A DNA stretch of 64,000 nt from the NCBI GenBank assembly GCA_038373885.1, contig JAWZYV010010258.1, positions 62,001-126,000 on the forward strand, read 5' to 3'. Positions 22,797-34,349 of this stretch are shown here, one piece after another. The position numbers and the translations under genes are program-made. Position 1 is the first letter of the stretch. Each line of letters begins with the position of its first letter. The notes beneath the pieces were generated by a model. That model saw nothing but the letters and a program-made list of their open reading frames with translations, had not been told where the DNA came from and ran no database searches. The stretch comes from Cheiracanthium punctorium. Its lineage: Eukaryota; Arthropoda; Arachnida; Araneae; Cheiracanthiidae.

Positions 22797-23290
22797 TCAT
22801 TTTTACTTTCCAAACATGTACCATGTAAGGAAAGTATTGTAATCATGAAAAATTTCGACTTCGAGATTTTGGTGTATTGACACGTTTTGGGGTCTTATGA
22901 GTTCATTCATGCTATTTTTACGAGATGTATGTGTGTGTGTGTTTGCGTGTAATGAGAGTGAACACGATAGCTCCTAAACGGTGCATTCGATTGAGCACAA
23001 ACTTGGTATGTACATTGCAGGTCACCATCACAAGACCGATATTGATTTTTGAGTATAGGATTTATAGTTTTTTTACAGGACTGCGAAAAAGATTTCTTTT
23101 ACATTATTGCCAATGTACGAAAGTTCTTGAAAGTGCGCTAGCTTCTAAACGGTGTATTCCATTGAGCACAAATTGGACATGTCTATAAAAGGTCACGGCA
23201 CGGTCACATGATTTGCAAAGATTTTGGTAAGTGTACAGTTGATAGTGTTATAAATTTTTGGGGTAACCCGCTTTTCCAGGGACTAAACTA
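22797..23290 (+). repeat. Repeat with ~180-bp units (GTGCATTCGATTGAGC)
   Basis: The first 130 bp match the block at 5399-5528 inverted. Two units then follow, starting near 22970 and 23145 (GCTCCTAAACGGTGCATTCGA, and GCTTCTAAACGGTGTATTCC). The units match the array at 31925-32520. Confidence 0.6.
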
Positions 23291-24322
23291 GTAAGTAACT
23301 CGTATTCTGTGCGTCAAATAATTAAATTTTGCTTTTTGTTGCACCAAAACAGGTTAATTGGAACGGGACATATGGAGTTTTGGGTTCTAGAAATCTCGAG
23401 AAATAGTGATGCTAGAGCTAATCTGACGTCACTTTTGGGGACTTATTTTTGTCGAAAATTTTGGCAATATTTCGCCAAAAGGTTGCCAAGCCTGGCGATA
23501 TTTCGGGTATATGGTGCAATTTTACCAATCGGGCCTGTAATGTTTGTGTCCCTGCTTTAATTGCGCAATAGCCTAATGCAGTGGCGCAGCGACGGGGGGG
23601 GTCCAGGGGGTCCGGACCCCCCCTATGAGCTAAGGGGCCGCTATGAGCAGGGTCCATTTATCTACAGGGCGAGTGGGGCCCATGGGCCACCAATTTAAGG
23701 GGCCCATTTTTTTCTGTAAAAAGGGCCCATTTTTTCTCTTTTGCTTCTTTTTTTTCCAAATTTATTCTCTAAAAAGTGTCTTTTCTTTAAAAAAAAAATC
23801 TTTTTAAACTTTGTATCCATAGTTGGCTTGAAAAGGAGGACGCAAGATAAAATCATCAAAGGCTTCCAGCAAGCACCGTCATAGAGACTCCTTAGGCAAT
23901 AAATCTCCAGTCGTGTCTCTGATAGGGAATTTGTGGGGCTAGGATGGACGAATCGGACAATGTAAAGGGGAGTAATTCGCACCCTAGCTCAAAGGAACGG
24001 AATATCCTCAGAAAGAATCTATTCATGCTACAATTAGCTGATAACAAAATTGTCATGAAGGAAAGCGGAAAATATATTGCCTATATTGTAGTCTTCAAGC
24101 ACACCACTCTTCTTTTCTTGAGATAAACAAGCCACAGTATTCAAATAGTGAATATACACCGCACACACACACACAACAAACAATAAAAAAGAGGGTCTGC
24201 TGGGAGCTTAGATGTGGTATAACTGAATTTCGAATGGTTCAGTGAATTCACTTAAGTTGGATGCCTTTAATTTGTAAGCAGAAGTTTAAGTTTTGGGTTC
24301 TTGTTCTTTGTTTCTTACGATC

Positions 24323-24536
24323 ATGAATTCGTCCAGTTTAAAAAGAAAGAAAACCCAAAGTGAAACGTTTTTATCTTTCTTCGAGAAGAAAAATTAAAGC
24401 CGATGATGGTGATCGTGCAGCATCAAAGACTGCTGATAGTATGGACGGGCCCGGACCCGGTGAAAAATCTGTTGCACCGAAAGAAACCTTTGAGGGTGCT
24501 GAATCTCAAGCTCATCCTCTTGATATGGGGCTCTAA
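24323..24536 (+). pseudogene. N-terminal exon relic of a ZMYM-like hAT transposase
   Basis: The frame opens with MNSSSLKRKKTQSETFLSFF and meets a TAA after FEKKN. The neighbouring frame then continues with KIKADDGDRAASKTADSMDG and ends at TAA 24534-24536. A basic, Ser/Lys-rich start with a ...LSFF.KK motif followed by an acidic, disordered linker is the usual N-terminus of ZMYM1-like hAT proteins, ahead of the TTF zinc finger. It lies 744 bp inside the left terminus of the 7.76-kb hAT, where the host element's own gene should start. The rest of the gene is not recognisable, because Tc1 and another hAT occupy the interior. The single frameshift and the absence of downstream domains make it non-functional. 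Confidence is moderate, because the stretch is short. Confidence 0.5.
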
Positions 24537-25462
24537 ATTAACAAAGAGGTAAACTTTACTTGATTAAATTTCAAAATAACTTTACACAACAGAGGAGGTG
24601 GAATCACACAGACGTGGTTCATAATTTATTATCAGTAAAAATCTTAATATAAAAAGATCTTTCAAGTATAATCTAGCAGATGGTTGAAGTGGTTTTTATT
24701 TATAATTAGCCAAGAATTTTCTAAACATAGACAATCGTACTTGCATGTATACAAGATGTAATGATCCAACTTATAAAGATTATTTAAAACTATATCATAA
24801 GCTTATTATTACTGGCAACTACAATGTAGTCAATGATAACAAATACATTAAATTACCTTTTTTTGAATTCCAGTTTGTGTCAAATATTATTACTTTTTAA
24901 ACACATATTATGCTAAAATATATGAAGAGCTGTTTATTTATTTTATTAATTTCTTAGGTAATGAAGGATCGAGGTAATATAACAAATAAGGATTTTGAGA
25001 CTTTACACAATCGACTCACAAGACGAGATTCACACATTTTTTTAATTTCCTTTTCTTTCATTGTTTTTTAAATAAATCATACATGATGAATCAATAAGTT
25101 CATAATTAGCCTATTGAAATTTTTTTTTCCTGTCAATTGAAGAATCAACTATTGCATTTATTTTTTTACAAAACTTGAAATAGTGAACGCATGTTTTGTA
25201 CTTGCAGCAGATATATTAAAAAGTAAAAGTTTTTTTTTTAATTAATTTCAGTTTTTTCTGAGTAAAAAATTTTTAAACATTAAAGTTTTAAAGAATTTTA
25301 ATAGGAAAATTAAAATTGCGTGAATAATGTGATAAAATATTACTTTTACAAGAGATACCATTATTTAAATAATGTCTTTAATTGTTGTCATGGAGAGTAG
25401 TTTTTAAATTTACAGTTATTCTTTTATTAATTCTATTTTAAAGTGCGATAGCTAGAATAAAC
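24537..25462. other. No gene recognised; interior of the hAT
   Basis: AT-rich sequence with many T and A runs. No transposase motif could be read in any frame. Confidence 0.4.
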
Positions 25463-25464
25463 TA

Positions 25465-26969
25465 CACTCATGTCCATAAATTAAGGATAATGAAGTTCAG
25501 GCAAAGAAAGAGAAAGAAGCAAAACAAATTTGACTTATTTGTAAAGTCTATTTATTAAACAAAAAGTAAAGAGCAAAAAAGATGCTATATGTTTGAGATA
25601 ATTAATAAAAATTGCAAGTTTTACTCCCTTGACCAAATTTCAAAAAAGAACCTATTTACAAAAAACAGTATAACATGGTTAGTAGGATGGTTAATACGGA
25701 GTATGTCTCCCGGACGATGCAATACAGGCCTGACAACGCCTAGGCATGCTGAGTATCAAATGATCAATCTGATCTTAGGGAATATTACACCACTCATCAA
25801 GCAATGCACTCCGAAGTTCCGGTAGACAGGTGGGAGGGGGTTGACGGGCTGCAATTCGTCGGCCAAGCATATCCCACACATGCTCTATTGGATTCAAGTC
25901 CGGTGAGTATGCTGGCCAATGCATACGGGTGATATCCTCCGATTGAAGGCAGTCGTCTACAATGTTTGCACGGTGAGGACGGGCGTTGTCATCCATAAAC
26001 ACAAATTCAGCACCCATGGCGCCCCGAAACAAACGTACATGTTGTTCCAGAATGACATCCCGATAGATGTGGCCTGTCATCGTTACACTCTGAACATGCA
26101 GGTCAGTTCTGGAACCAAGAATAATTCCTCCCCAAACGAGCCATCCTGCACCACCGTAACGGTGTCTTTCAATGGTGTTCTCTTGGTGGTAAAGGGTACC
26201 TGGCGCTCTCCAGATGAATGTCCGGCGAGAATCAGACTCCAAACTAAACCTGGACTCGTCGGAAAACATCACACAAGACCACTGTTGCGGTGTCCACAAT
26301 GCATGCTCTCTACTCCAGGTTAATCGCAGGCGACAGTGAGTTGCGGTAAGTGGAACACATCTGACAGGCCTACGAGCATATAGACCAATGTGCCCTAAGC
26401 GTCTGTACACGGTCTGCCTTGAAACTGTCGTACCGGTAGCTGAAGAGAGCTGACGAGACAGGTCTGATGCTGTACTCCGTCTGTTTCTTTTGGCAGTAAC
26501 TGCCAAATAGCGGTCCTCATTCGGCGTTGTAACTCGGGGGCGACCTGTGCTCTAACGTCTACTCACATTACCATCATCTTGGAATCGTTGCCAAAGCCTG
26601 GAGATGACACTCTGGGCGATTCCAAGTTCCTCGGATACTTCCAGCTGGGTACGTCCACATTCCAGTCGTCCGATAATTCTGCCACGTAAAACATCATCCA
26701 AATGCCTCCTTTGTGCCATAACTATGCGGTTTTTGCACTGAAAGGCTTTCACAGCGCTTGTGAACAATTTTACTTCTTTGCCACCATTCCTTATATACCC
26801 CTCTCTTACACTCTCGTCATTGTGACGTACCATCCACGCCATCTGGTGGTTTCCTGTAATTTGCATATTCTTCTTCAAGATGTGTGTGATCATTCCACAG
26901 GTGAAATTTTTATTTTAGAGATCAACTTCTGTGTGATTCTGAATTATCCTTAATTTATGGACATGAGTG
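25465..26969 (-). mobile_element. Tc1-family element, 1505 bp, full length
   Basis: It has 27-bp perfect terminal inverted repeats, starting CACTCATGTCCATAAATTAA and ending ..GGATAAT. They are flanked by TA on both sides (25463-25464 and 26970-26971), the Tc1/mariner target. The length is normal for Tc1. The single transposase gene lies on the minus strand and is broken by two stop codons. Confidence 0.95.
25691..26719 (-). pseudogene. Tc1 transposase, two in-frame stops
   Basis: The frame of 343 codons (normal Tc1 length) starts at MAQRRHLDDVLRGR (ATG at 26717-26719) and ends with RHTPY and TAA at 25691-25693. In order it has an N-terminal helix-turn-helix (RGRIIGRLECGRTQLEVSEE, then SRLWQRF), a GRPR minor-groove motif, a second HTH (SRQTVYRRL), and a DD34E catalytic core. 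The core residues are D in VMFSDESRF, D in FMDDNARPH, and E in YSPDLNPIEHVWD, with 34 residues between the last two. The only visible defects are TAG at 26549-26551, just before GRPR, and TAA at 25775-25777, after WCNIP near the C-terminus. Both lie in one continuous frame without indels, so the copy is young. The family cuts and pastes at TA sites as a nuclear enzyme. Confidence 0.95.
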
Positions 26970-26971
26970 TA

Positions 26972-28140
26972 CTTGAAAAACATAAGACTACTTGTTTATT
27001 ATCTTCCTTTTTAAAGACCACTGGGGAAGAGTTCTCTTAAACAGTCCCCGGTTTAAATCACCTTTATCTCCTTTATCTCTCCCCCCCCCCCCCGCCAAAA
27101 AAGAGCTTTATTTAGTACATGAATTTAAATGTTCGGTGTAATAAATCTTTCAAAATATGACTGTATAGTTAGGCAAGTCGGAGTGTCCAGGCTGGGTAAT
27201 TTTTCTTATTTTTTACCAACTATGCGAAAAACACATATTTAGCCAAGTATCGAATACATATGGAGAGCTGCTCTTTTGGCTCTTGGCTTTTGACTCTTTG
27301 CGGTATATTGTGTGAATTTCCTAGAAAAAGTAGACTATATTTTTGAAATCAGGTTTGAGGTAAACAATGTACCATAAACATGGGAGAATTTCTCACGGGT
27401 GTACTGAGCCCGTTTAAAATATTTCAGGGAAATATTTCAGCCACAGCTCCCCCAGCTCCCCTACTTTCTACGTCCCTGAATAGACCTACAATCTATGTAT
27501 GTGAGCTGATGTATAATTTTGTGAATTGATTTCTTCAATAATGAATTTCTTCAATTGGCATGTTTCATGTTTGTATGATAATTGTATATAAATAATATTT
27601 TACAATTTCTATTTAGTTAAAATTTGAACGGGATTTATTAATTTTTCTTTTCAGTATTTTTCTTTGGATATATTTTGTATAAGAGTACACGATATGCGGA
27701 GTTTGTGTGTATTTATTAGAGCTATGTTTTATTAAAAAGGTTTTTAAAAGAGGAGAGATACTTTTTAATGAATAGAATAAATATGAACATAGGACTAGAA
27801 TTAGAACACCTGAATGTATTTTATTTAGTGTTAAGAAACAAAGAACTCCACCATCTCGAAAAGCGGTCGTTAACGATTAGAGGCTTACAGTTTTCCGTTA
27901 GTTCTTTCGTTTTTCTTATAAGAATGTATAAAAGCTTTATAACTAGCAATTTTATTACAATAATACATTTTTATAATGGCAAACGTTATTTGATTGATTT
28001 GCATTATACCGAACAATTGAAATTTCTGCAAGACAAAAGTCTAACAGCTAACGTTAAATTTATGCCAAAGTGTCGGGGGGGGGGGGGATATGAATCCCTA
28101 TATCCCCCTGGCTATACGCTGGCTTGCCAAAAGGGGGAGA
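26972..28140. other. No gene recognised; unpaired hAT-like ends
   Basis: It contains C-rich runs (27078-27093), a right-type hAT end CTACGTCCCTG near 27465-27476, and a G12 run followed by CCCCCTGGCTATACGCTG near 28076-28123. A 133-codon open frame (27768-28169) has no family motif and runs into the G-run, so I do not call it. Confidence 0.4.
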
Positions 28141-28637
28141 CAGTGGCGGATTTCCCAATAGGCGCATGAGGCGCGCGCCTCGGGCCTCATATTTCTAAGG
28201 GGCCTCCAAATTCGGTTTTCAGAAAGAAAAAAAACTATATGTAAATATCTGTTCAAGAGACATTGTTCATAGTTTCAGGATTGCTTCTAGAGTAGAAAGC
28301 GTTTTTGAACAATCTTTTCTTTGGGGACTCCCTTTCCTCTTCACAGCATTGGACCATAATCTAAACTATAATACGAATAATTTTAGTTTATAAGTAATTG
28401 ATGCTTTAATTCCGTATTTCACTGTAAAAATATCCAGAAACGTTCCTTGGAAATTAGGATAAGTTAGACTTACAAATACTATACAGAAAGTATACATTTC
28501 CCTTTGAAAACTTTACTGTTTCGTTCACCCCGTCACTTAACCGAATAGTGGTCTCACGACCTTAAAAAAACAGGCAGTTCACTTAAAAATGACTAGAATT
28601 ATAAAAAAAAAAATAATTAAAAAAAATTCCAGTAGTG

Positions 28638-28832
28638 TTCCTTGAAAATAATAGGCAGCTGAGGTGCCCTAAATTCCAAGGAAAGTTGCACGAAAATACC
28701 AAGAACTTTACTGAACAATATGCAATTCAGTGGATCTTTCCTGGGCTGTTCAATAAAGTTCCTGGTATTTTCATGCAACATTCCTTGGAATTTTAGGGCC
28801 CTCAACTGTCCATTAATCCCAAGAAAAATTCC
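28638..28832. repeat. Foldback repeat, ~80-bp arms
   Basis: The left arm 28638-28718 (TTCCTTGAAAATAATAGGCA ... AACTTTACTGAACA) is mirrored by 28748-28832 (TGTTCAATAAAGTTCCTGGT ... AAGAAAAATTCC). There are mismatches and a loop of about 30 bp. It is non-coding. Confidence 0.7.
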
Positions 28833-28904
28833 TAGATTTTTTTGCATTGTTTTAATTTGCTCACTATATTTTATCCAAAAAAAATACAGGTGCAGAGAGT
28901 CCCT

Positions 28905-29172
28905 ATGCCTTTTTCCTATCCGGAATCAATTAGTTGGGTTGGGTTGGGGGATTACGGCCAATTATCTACAAGTGGGATCTATGCCGATGGGTGTGGGTGC
29001 TCCCCTTGGGGGGTCTTTCTAAGGGATTCCTAACCCCTATTTACGCTAAGTTTTGGAAGAAACCACGGAAAATTCCTAACGGTTAGGTTGGCGGACGCGA
29101 CCTGGTTTTGAACCAGGCACCTTCCGTCTCCCAGTTTAGAGTGCTATGCGCTCAGCCACTGGTTGGGCCGCA
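28905..29172 (-). repeat. tRNA-derived SINE, diverged family 2 relative
   Basis: On the minus strand the head reads CCAGTGGCTGAGCGCATAGC (A box) and CCTGGTTCAAAACCAGG (B box). The body has CTAACCGTTAGGAATTTTCC, GTAAATAGGGGTTAGGAATC and CTTAGAAAGACC, comparable to the copy at 14040-14247. Confidence 0.65.
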
Positions 29173-29180
29173 CTGAATCA

Positions 29181-30938
29181 GATTGCGGCTCAGTAGCTGG
29201 TATTGCAGTAGGACATTCAAATACACCTGCTTTATAGATTGCCGCCCCCACCCCCAAATCAAAAAGTGTACAGTCTGATAAGAATATTTCTCATTTTAAA
29301 AGAGAAAAGATTGAACCGCTTTATTCTACAGCTTGAGATTGAAAAATTTGTCAAAAATTAAATATTTTATATTTTTCAGCCGTTCTTCATTTAAATGATT
29401 TAGGAAAGGACACTCTGTATTCAGTGAAATTTTCAAATATACCTAGAATATATAATTGTTGTTGGTTGTCACGATGTAAAAGAAATTGGAAACAATAATT
29501 TATCTTCTTTCGAAAAATCACTAAAAATTAGAAATTTAAGCTAGGGATAACCGATTTTATCTTTTTTTGGAATCGAAACTTTCCGAGTATGCAATGCTAA
29601 AAAATTGCTGACCAATAATTAAAAAGAGCTCATACATGTGCGATAACACTTTTTTTTGGGGGGGGGGGATTGGGGGAAGATATTTGATAGTTAAAAAAAA
29701 TTATTGAAAAATTAAAGAAAGCAATACTTAGAGTCACCGAAATTTCACATGCGTGCAAAGTTTCAGCTCGATCGGATGATAGTGGGTTAAAACCGATAGA
29801 CAAATTTTGAACTGGAATGTCATACACAGTTAATTAAAAACTTAAAAAACAAATGATGATTAATTTAATTTTTTATTTTCAACTAGAAAATATTTATGAT
29901 AACTATATTATAAATACGGCATGTATTTTATAGTCGCAGATGAAAATGCTAAACATTAATAATAAGCCTAGGACCGAAGCTTAGAGCATACCCATTTACC
30001 CATTATAAACTGGAATTTATTTTTAAGTCAATAATATTTTTTGTACTTTAACTACTTAAAGTATTGTTTTTTTTTAATTTCTCTTGTAGTTTTTTTTAAT
30101 TCTATTTAAAATATAGAATAATGTGTGTATATTATTCATACCTAATTACTCATTATTAATAGTCCTAAACTTATTGACAGTTTTTGAATAAAGACAAAAA
30201 TTAGACTAAACAGAAAGTTTACTTTTAAACTGCTTAGTTTTGCAGTTCCAAACGGGAAATTTATGAATATATTTAAATATTTATAAATATATGTTCTTGA
30301 AGGAATGTTAAATTTTTGGTTCATTTTATCCAAGTAAAGAATTCTTCTGAACTTTGTGATGTCAAAGTCATGTTTCTGATCAAGTTTCCCTTGTTCTGAC
30401 CTTCAAAAGTACCTGTTATGTAGTTAAAATTTTCATGACTGAAACAAGACATTTGCCAGTGGTCCACAAAAAGTAATTTGACGTAATTAATTAACAGTGA
30501 AAAATAATCAATATAAAACTGCAGTTGCTGGGTTATACTTAGACGTATGCTGGTGTTTATTTAGTGTTAATCATGAAAAGTGAAACGTAGTACAAAAATT
30601 ATTGAGATAAAAAATGTTTTTTAAGATGAACAAATCTATAAACATAAAAATTATTTTAAAATTTTAATACTCCTTTTGTAGCAAGCCCTGACTATCGGAC
30701 GGACACTTGGTGCTCGTGCCCTGGGCACACATGGAGAAATAAGCCAAAAAAATGAGTTTAACACGATATACAGGGGCACAAAAATTGAGCCAGCTAAAGG
30801 ACACAAAATCTGAAAAGTGCCCTGGGCACAAAAGTGTTATAGTGAAAGTCAGGCCCTGGTTTGTAGACATAAACCACATATAAAAGGAATTAAAACATTT
30901 TAAAATAATTAGTAATAATGTAAAGGAGTTAGAGTTAG

Positions 30939-30941
<3 letters not shown>
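29181..30941. other. No gene recognised; AT-rich hAT interior
   Basis: AT-rich sequence. A G10 run sits near 29659-29668, and TGCCCTGGGCACA occurs twice (near 30718 and 30820), with CCAGGGCAC themes. No coding motif was found. Confidence 0.4.

Positions 30942-30979
<38 letters not shown>
30942..30979 (+). repeat. Poly(T) tract, 38 bases
   Basis: An uninterrupted T38 run just inside the right end of the 2.9-kb hAT. It may be the tail of a minus-strand retroposed sequence or simple slippage. No head of a retroelement is recognisable next to it. Confidence 0.9.
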
Positions 30980-30982
<3 letters not shown>

Positions 30983-31042
30983 GGAGGGAGGCCTCAAAAT
31001 TGAGTTGCGCCTCGGGCCTCTCAAGAGCAAAGTCCGCCACTG

Positions 31043-31924
31043 GGGGGGGGGGGAGAATATAGGTATTCCCACTGATTCTGCGCTTTCTGGGGGCCTGAGG
31101 GTAAAATTTCAAATGTTTTCTGTAAAGGTAAAATTCGTGAAACATTTCTTCCGGGGAAGGGATGACTGCTGAGTGCCTGTCTGAGACGACCATCCCCCCC
31201 CCCTTCCCCTAGAAAAACTTATATGGGTGTCATTTACGGGGGCCCTGTGAACAGCAACATGATCATTTAAGGGGAGGGGGGTCTGATCTCCCGAGTTCTG
31301 GACCCCCCCTAAAAAAAAATTCTGGCTGCGCTACTGGCCTAATGATTCAACTGTATTCCTATGACGTAATCAAAATTCGCGCTTTAAAGGGAATCTTCGA
31401 GAAATTTCTCCTGGCTTATGCGACACCTATAAATATGGACGCCCCTGTCGAGTCAGTCTTGCGGTAGACTGCGAGCGATACCGACGTCAAACAGGGCGTT
31501 CTGCCCACTGCATTAACCTGAGAATTTTGCTGTTATAAGCAATATTTTGCTTGATTCGAGAAACTCGTTTGCGAATGCTGTGTTTATGATTTTCCTCAAG
31601 TATTTCCACTGAATTTTAGCTTGTGGAACTGTTTTATTTTATGTGTGAATGACAGCATCTGTGAAAGATTCTGTACTCAGCGGACTGCAGTTACTGGCCG
31701 TTAGTGCCCTTGAATTTTGTACAGCTGATTGTTCGACTAAGTTCTAGAAGGAATAAAGTTCGAGTACCATCTTGACAAGTGGACTTTTTAATAGGACTTT
31801 CAACATATATTGCACTTTAGAAAAACGAACACAAGAATCAATCATAGTTTTCTGCAACACTAGTTTGTTCACGTGATTGCAAAAAATAATTCTTATACAT
31901 TACGATCTATGGACGAAAATCATT
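31043..31924. other. No gene recognised
   Basis: This is the right flank of the two hAT elements. G/C runs lie at 31043-31053, 31194-31204 and near 31270-31310. The stretch 31345-31800 is less AT-rich and resembles no repeat seen elsewhere in the window. I cannot support exons in it. Confidence 0.4.
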
Positions 31925-32520
31925 TAAAATGAGCTAGAGTCTATATGGTGCATTCGAAGAAGTTCAAATTGGGTATGTAATTGTAGGTCATCGTCACACA
32001 ACATGCATAGATTTTGCTGAGTATAGGACTTATAGCTTTTTGAGAGGGCAACAAATCGTTGTTGTTTTACATTATGGCCCATGTACAGAATTCCTGAAAG
32101 AGCGCTAGTGTCTATAGGCTGCATTCGGTTGAGCCCAAATTGGGCATGTATATTATACGTCACGGTCTCATGATCTGTATAGATTTTTGTATGTGTAGAG
32201 CTGATAGTTCTTTCACAAACTCGCAAGAAGTAATTCTTATATATGACGGCTTCAGGACGCACATCATTTAATGTGAGCTAGTGTCTAAATGGTTCATTCG
32301 AGTGACATCAAATTAGGTGCGCATATTATAGGTCACTGTCTTACATACTGCATAAATTTTAGCGAGTGTACGCCTTACAGTTTTTTATATGGACACAAAA
32401 AAGTTTTCTTATACATTCCGGCCTATACACTCAAATCATGTGCAATCAAATTAAGTGCACTAATGCCTGAATGCTAGATCCAACTGATTTGAATGGAATT
32501 TATTTAAACGCATGGTATCA
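31925..32520 (+). repeat. Tandem array of ~175-180-bp units
   Basis: Four diverged units start near 31931, 32101, 32277 and 32456. They share GCTAGTGTCTA, TGCATTCG.TTGAG and CAAATTGGG.ATGTATATTA, plus GGTCAC.GTC, ATAGATTTT and TTATA.ATT.CGGC. The same unit occurs twice at 22970-23290. Confidence 0.7.
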
Positions 32521-33620
32521 AGTGTTCGGAAAGTCGAGTGGAGTCACTCCAGATTTTTATTATTCTAGATGGACATAAATTTGTTTTGTAATGAATGTGA
32601 GGATATTATTTAACTGGATGTTGGGTGCTTTTTTTTGCGCTGCATTGAAGGGATAAGACAGTTGCTTAATTTTAGTGGGAGTGCTTCCCTAAAAAGATTT
32701 TAGTATCCTCTAAATAAGGTAGATTATCTATTGATACAATAATAAATGGCGATCTTTAGGCGGCTCTACCCCCTCTTCCGTATAAATGTCTGTTTAAAAC
32801 CTACAGCTAAGCTCCCTGATGGGGTAGAAGCGCAAAATTTCGAAGCTTTGTCGAGCACAAAATAAAAATTTTCTTCGGGAAATTGGGAGTTTAATTGAAA
32901 GGGGGGGGGGATCTATAACTTTTTATTTTTGTCAGTTTTTTCTTTTATTGTTATTGATATCAAAATAAATGTGTTTTTAAACTTGAAATTATATTTTTTG
33001 GGAGGCAAGCTTAGATTTTTAAAACAATTATTTACGAAAGCTTCAGAAAGTTATTTTTAATAACATTTTCTAAAATTTAAGTCTCCTTAAAAATGCCAAT
33101 TTATTCCATCTCTAATTTATCATTCAGCATTCTGATATTTATTTAAATCTTAATATTACAAGCTAATCCATAATTAGAGTCAGGAGCGCACTTAAGGAGT
33201 ATGCCGAGGGGTCCCGGGCCCCCTCCCTAAATTATAAAACATTCACTGAAAAACTGCCAGTTTAAAAAATTAATAATAACGCCATTAACAATGAGATTTT
33301 AAATATACTGTAACTTAGAAACGTTATAAGCGCCAATATACGCCGCTATTTTTTTTTTTTTTGTATTATAATAAGGATTACTGGATTGAAAACTATTACT
33401 TCACTGCTCTGACCATGTAGCTGGAGGTCACAGGTCAAGATTTCCCCAACACGTGCAGGGGTCATAAACTTTCGATCACCGAAACGAGCTTCCGGGGAGG
33501 AGTTTTTCGAGGGTGGCATAGATTGGAGGGTGGGAGGGTGGGGGGGAGGAGATCCCTCACTCCGGAGGAGAGCGGAGTGGGGACTGTCAAAAAGTAGGGT
33601 CAAAAGGTCTTTTCGGCAAA
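32521..33620. other. No gene; orphan hAT-like end
   Basis: AT-rich sequence with a hAT-like left end CAGGAGCGCACTTAAGG at about 33180 followed by GGGTCCCGGGCCCCC. No partner terminus was found, so the element is not delimited. Confidence 0.4.
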
Positions 33621-33636
33621 ATGATAACTACACGAA

Positions 33637-33815
33637 AGATGCAATGGAGAAAGCTCTCCTTCTGTGACCAGTGTTGCTTCCCACCATGGGTCAATGAACC
33701 GTTCCGCCGGAACCCAGACCCTTCGATTGTGAAATCGTTGACAGTATTCAAAGACTCAAGCTGGGATGCCGATGCAGCGCTAGTCACAGAAGGAGAGTCT
33801 TCTCCATTGCATCTT
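33637..33815. repeat. Foldback repeat
   Basis: AAGATGCAATGGAGAAAGCT and CTCCTTCTGTGAC (33637-33667) are mirrored at 33783-33815. The pairing continues more weakly inward (GACCAGTGTTGCTTCC against the complement of GATGCAGCGCTAGTC). Overlapping frames on both strands are consequences of the symmetry. The stem resembles the one at 54179-54335 (CTTCTG...GTTGCTTCC). Confidence 0.65.
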
Positions 33816-33877
33816 TTCAATGATGAGAGCAGACAGAATATTCCTGGACTCAAGATTGAAAATGAATTGGGCGGTAT

Positions 33878-34289
33878 TAGAGATGAGTTCGGGCTCATTT
33901 TTTGAAGCCCGAGCCCGCCCGAGCCCGAAGACTTTTAATCCGAGCCCGCCCGAGCCCGAGCAATATTATTAAAGTTGGAGCCCGAGCCCGAAATTTCAGC
34001 TAAAGACAAATAAAATTAACTACTTCATTAATAGGATACAATAATTTTTGGAGCTTCACACACCTTCTAGTTCCCCGTGCCGCTATTTTTTGAAATAAGT
34101 ACTTCTATTTATCCCATGAATCACTTTTTAAAATCTGTTTCAAGGAGTATGTTCAACAAAGGAGAAATTTTTCACGAGCCCGAGCCCGCCCGAGCCCGAA
34201 TGCAATCGTTAATTACAGAGCCCGAGCCCGAGTCGGGCCCGGGCTCGGGCTCGGGCTTTCGGGCTCGGGCTGAGCCCGTCTCATCTCTA
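33878..34289. mobile_element. 412-bp hAT with GAGCCC repeats
   Basis: The termini are TAGAGATGAGTTCGGGCTC and the complement of GAGCCCGTCTCATCTCTA. The 8-bp duplication GGCGGTAT is perfect (33870-33877 and 34290-34297). Both subterminal regions consist of reiterated CGAGCCCGAGCCCG on the left, and at the right a switch to GGGCTCGGGCTCGGG, forming stems. Further GAGCCCG clusters lie at 34180-34260. It is non-coding. Confidence 0.85.
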
Positions 34290-34349
34290 GGCGGTATGAC
34301 CCAAGAGTGGAAAAATTCTTTGTGATACTTATCTCTCCCTCCTTCAACC

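Larger units (their letters stand above)
28141..31042. mobile_element. 2.9-kb non-autonomous hAT nested in the 7.76-kb hAT
   Basis: The termini are CAGTGGCGGATTT and the complement of AAAGTCCGCCACTG. Both ends carry GCGCCTCGGGCCTC just inside. GGGGGAGA precedes the left end, and a longer G run ending in GGGGGAGA follows the right end, consistent with an 8-bp duplication extended by G-run slippage. The interior holds a foldback repeat, a SINE and a T38 run. No transposase is seen. Confidence 0.75.
23579..31336 (+). mobile_element. 7.76-kb hAT footprint with nested elements
   Basis: The left end is CAGTGGCGCAGCGACGG and the right end is the complement of CTGGCTGCGCTACTG. The 8-bp duplication GCCTAATG is perfect (23571-23578 and 31337-31344). 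The left flank holds the start of a ZMYM-like hAT transposase at 24323, so the element was probably autonomous once. It contains a Tc1 element (25465-26969), a 2.9-kb hAT (28141-31042) and other repeat fragments. A chance 8-bp match between such similar termini is unlikely but not excluded. Confidence 0.7.

Noticed and set aside
23944..24126. 60-codon frame inside the 7.76-kb hAT
   Set aside because: It starts only about 365 bp inside the terminus, has no hAT motif and no continuation.
25919..26323. 134-codon open frame on the plus strand
   Set aside because: It is the antisense shadow of the Tc1 transposase gene, with no motif of its own.
27768..28169. 133-codon plus-strand frame
   Set aside because: It has AT-rich composition, no motif, and reads through a G12 run and hAT debris at its end.
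33587..33905. Overlapping ~100-codon frames on both strands
   Set aside because: They lie on a foldback repeat whose symmetry creates mirrored frames, and they run into the GAGCCC hAT.
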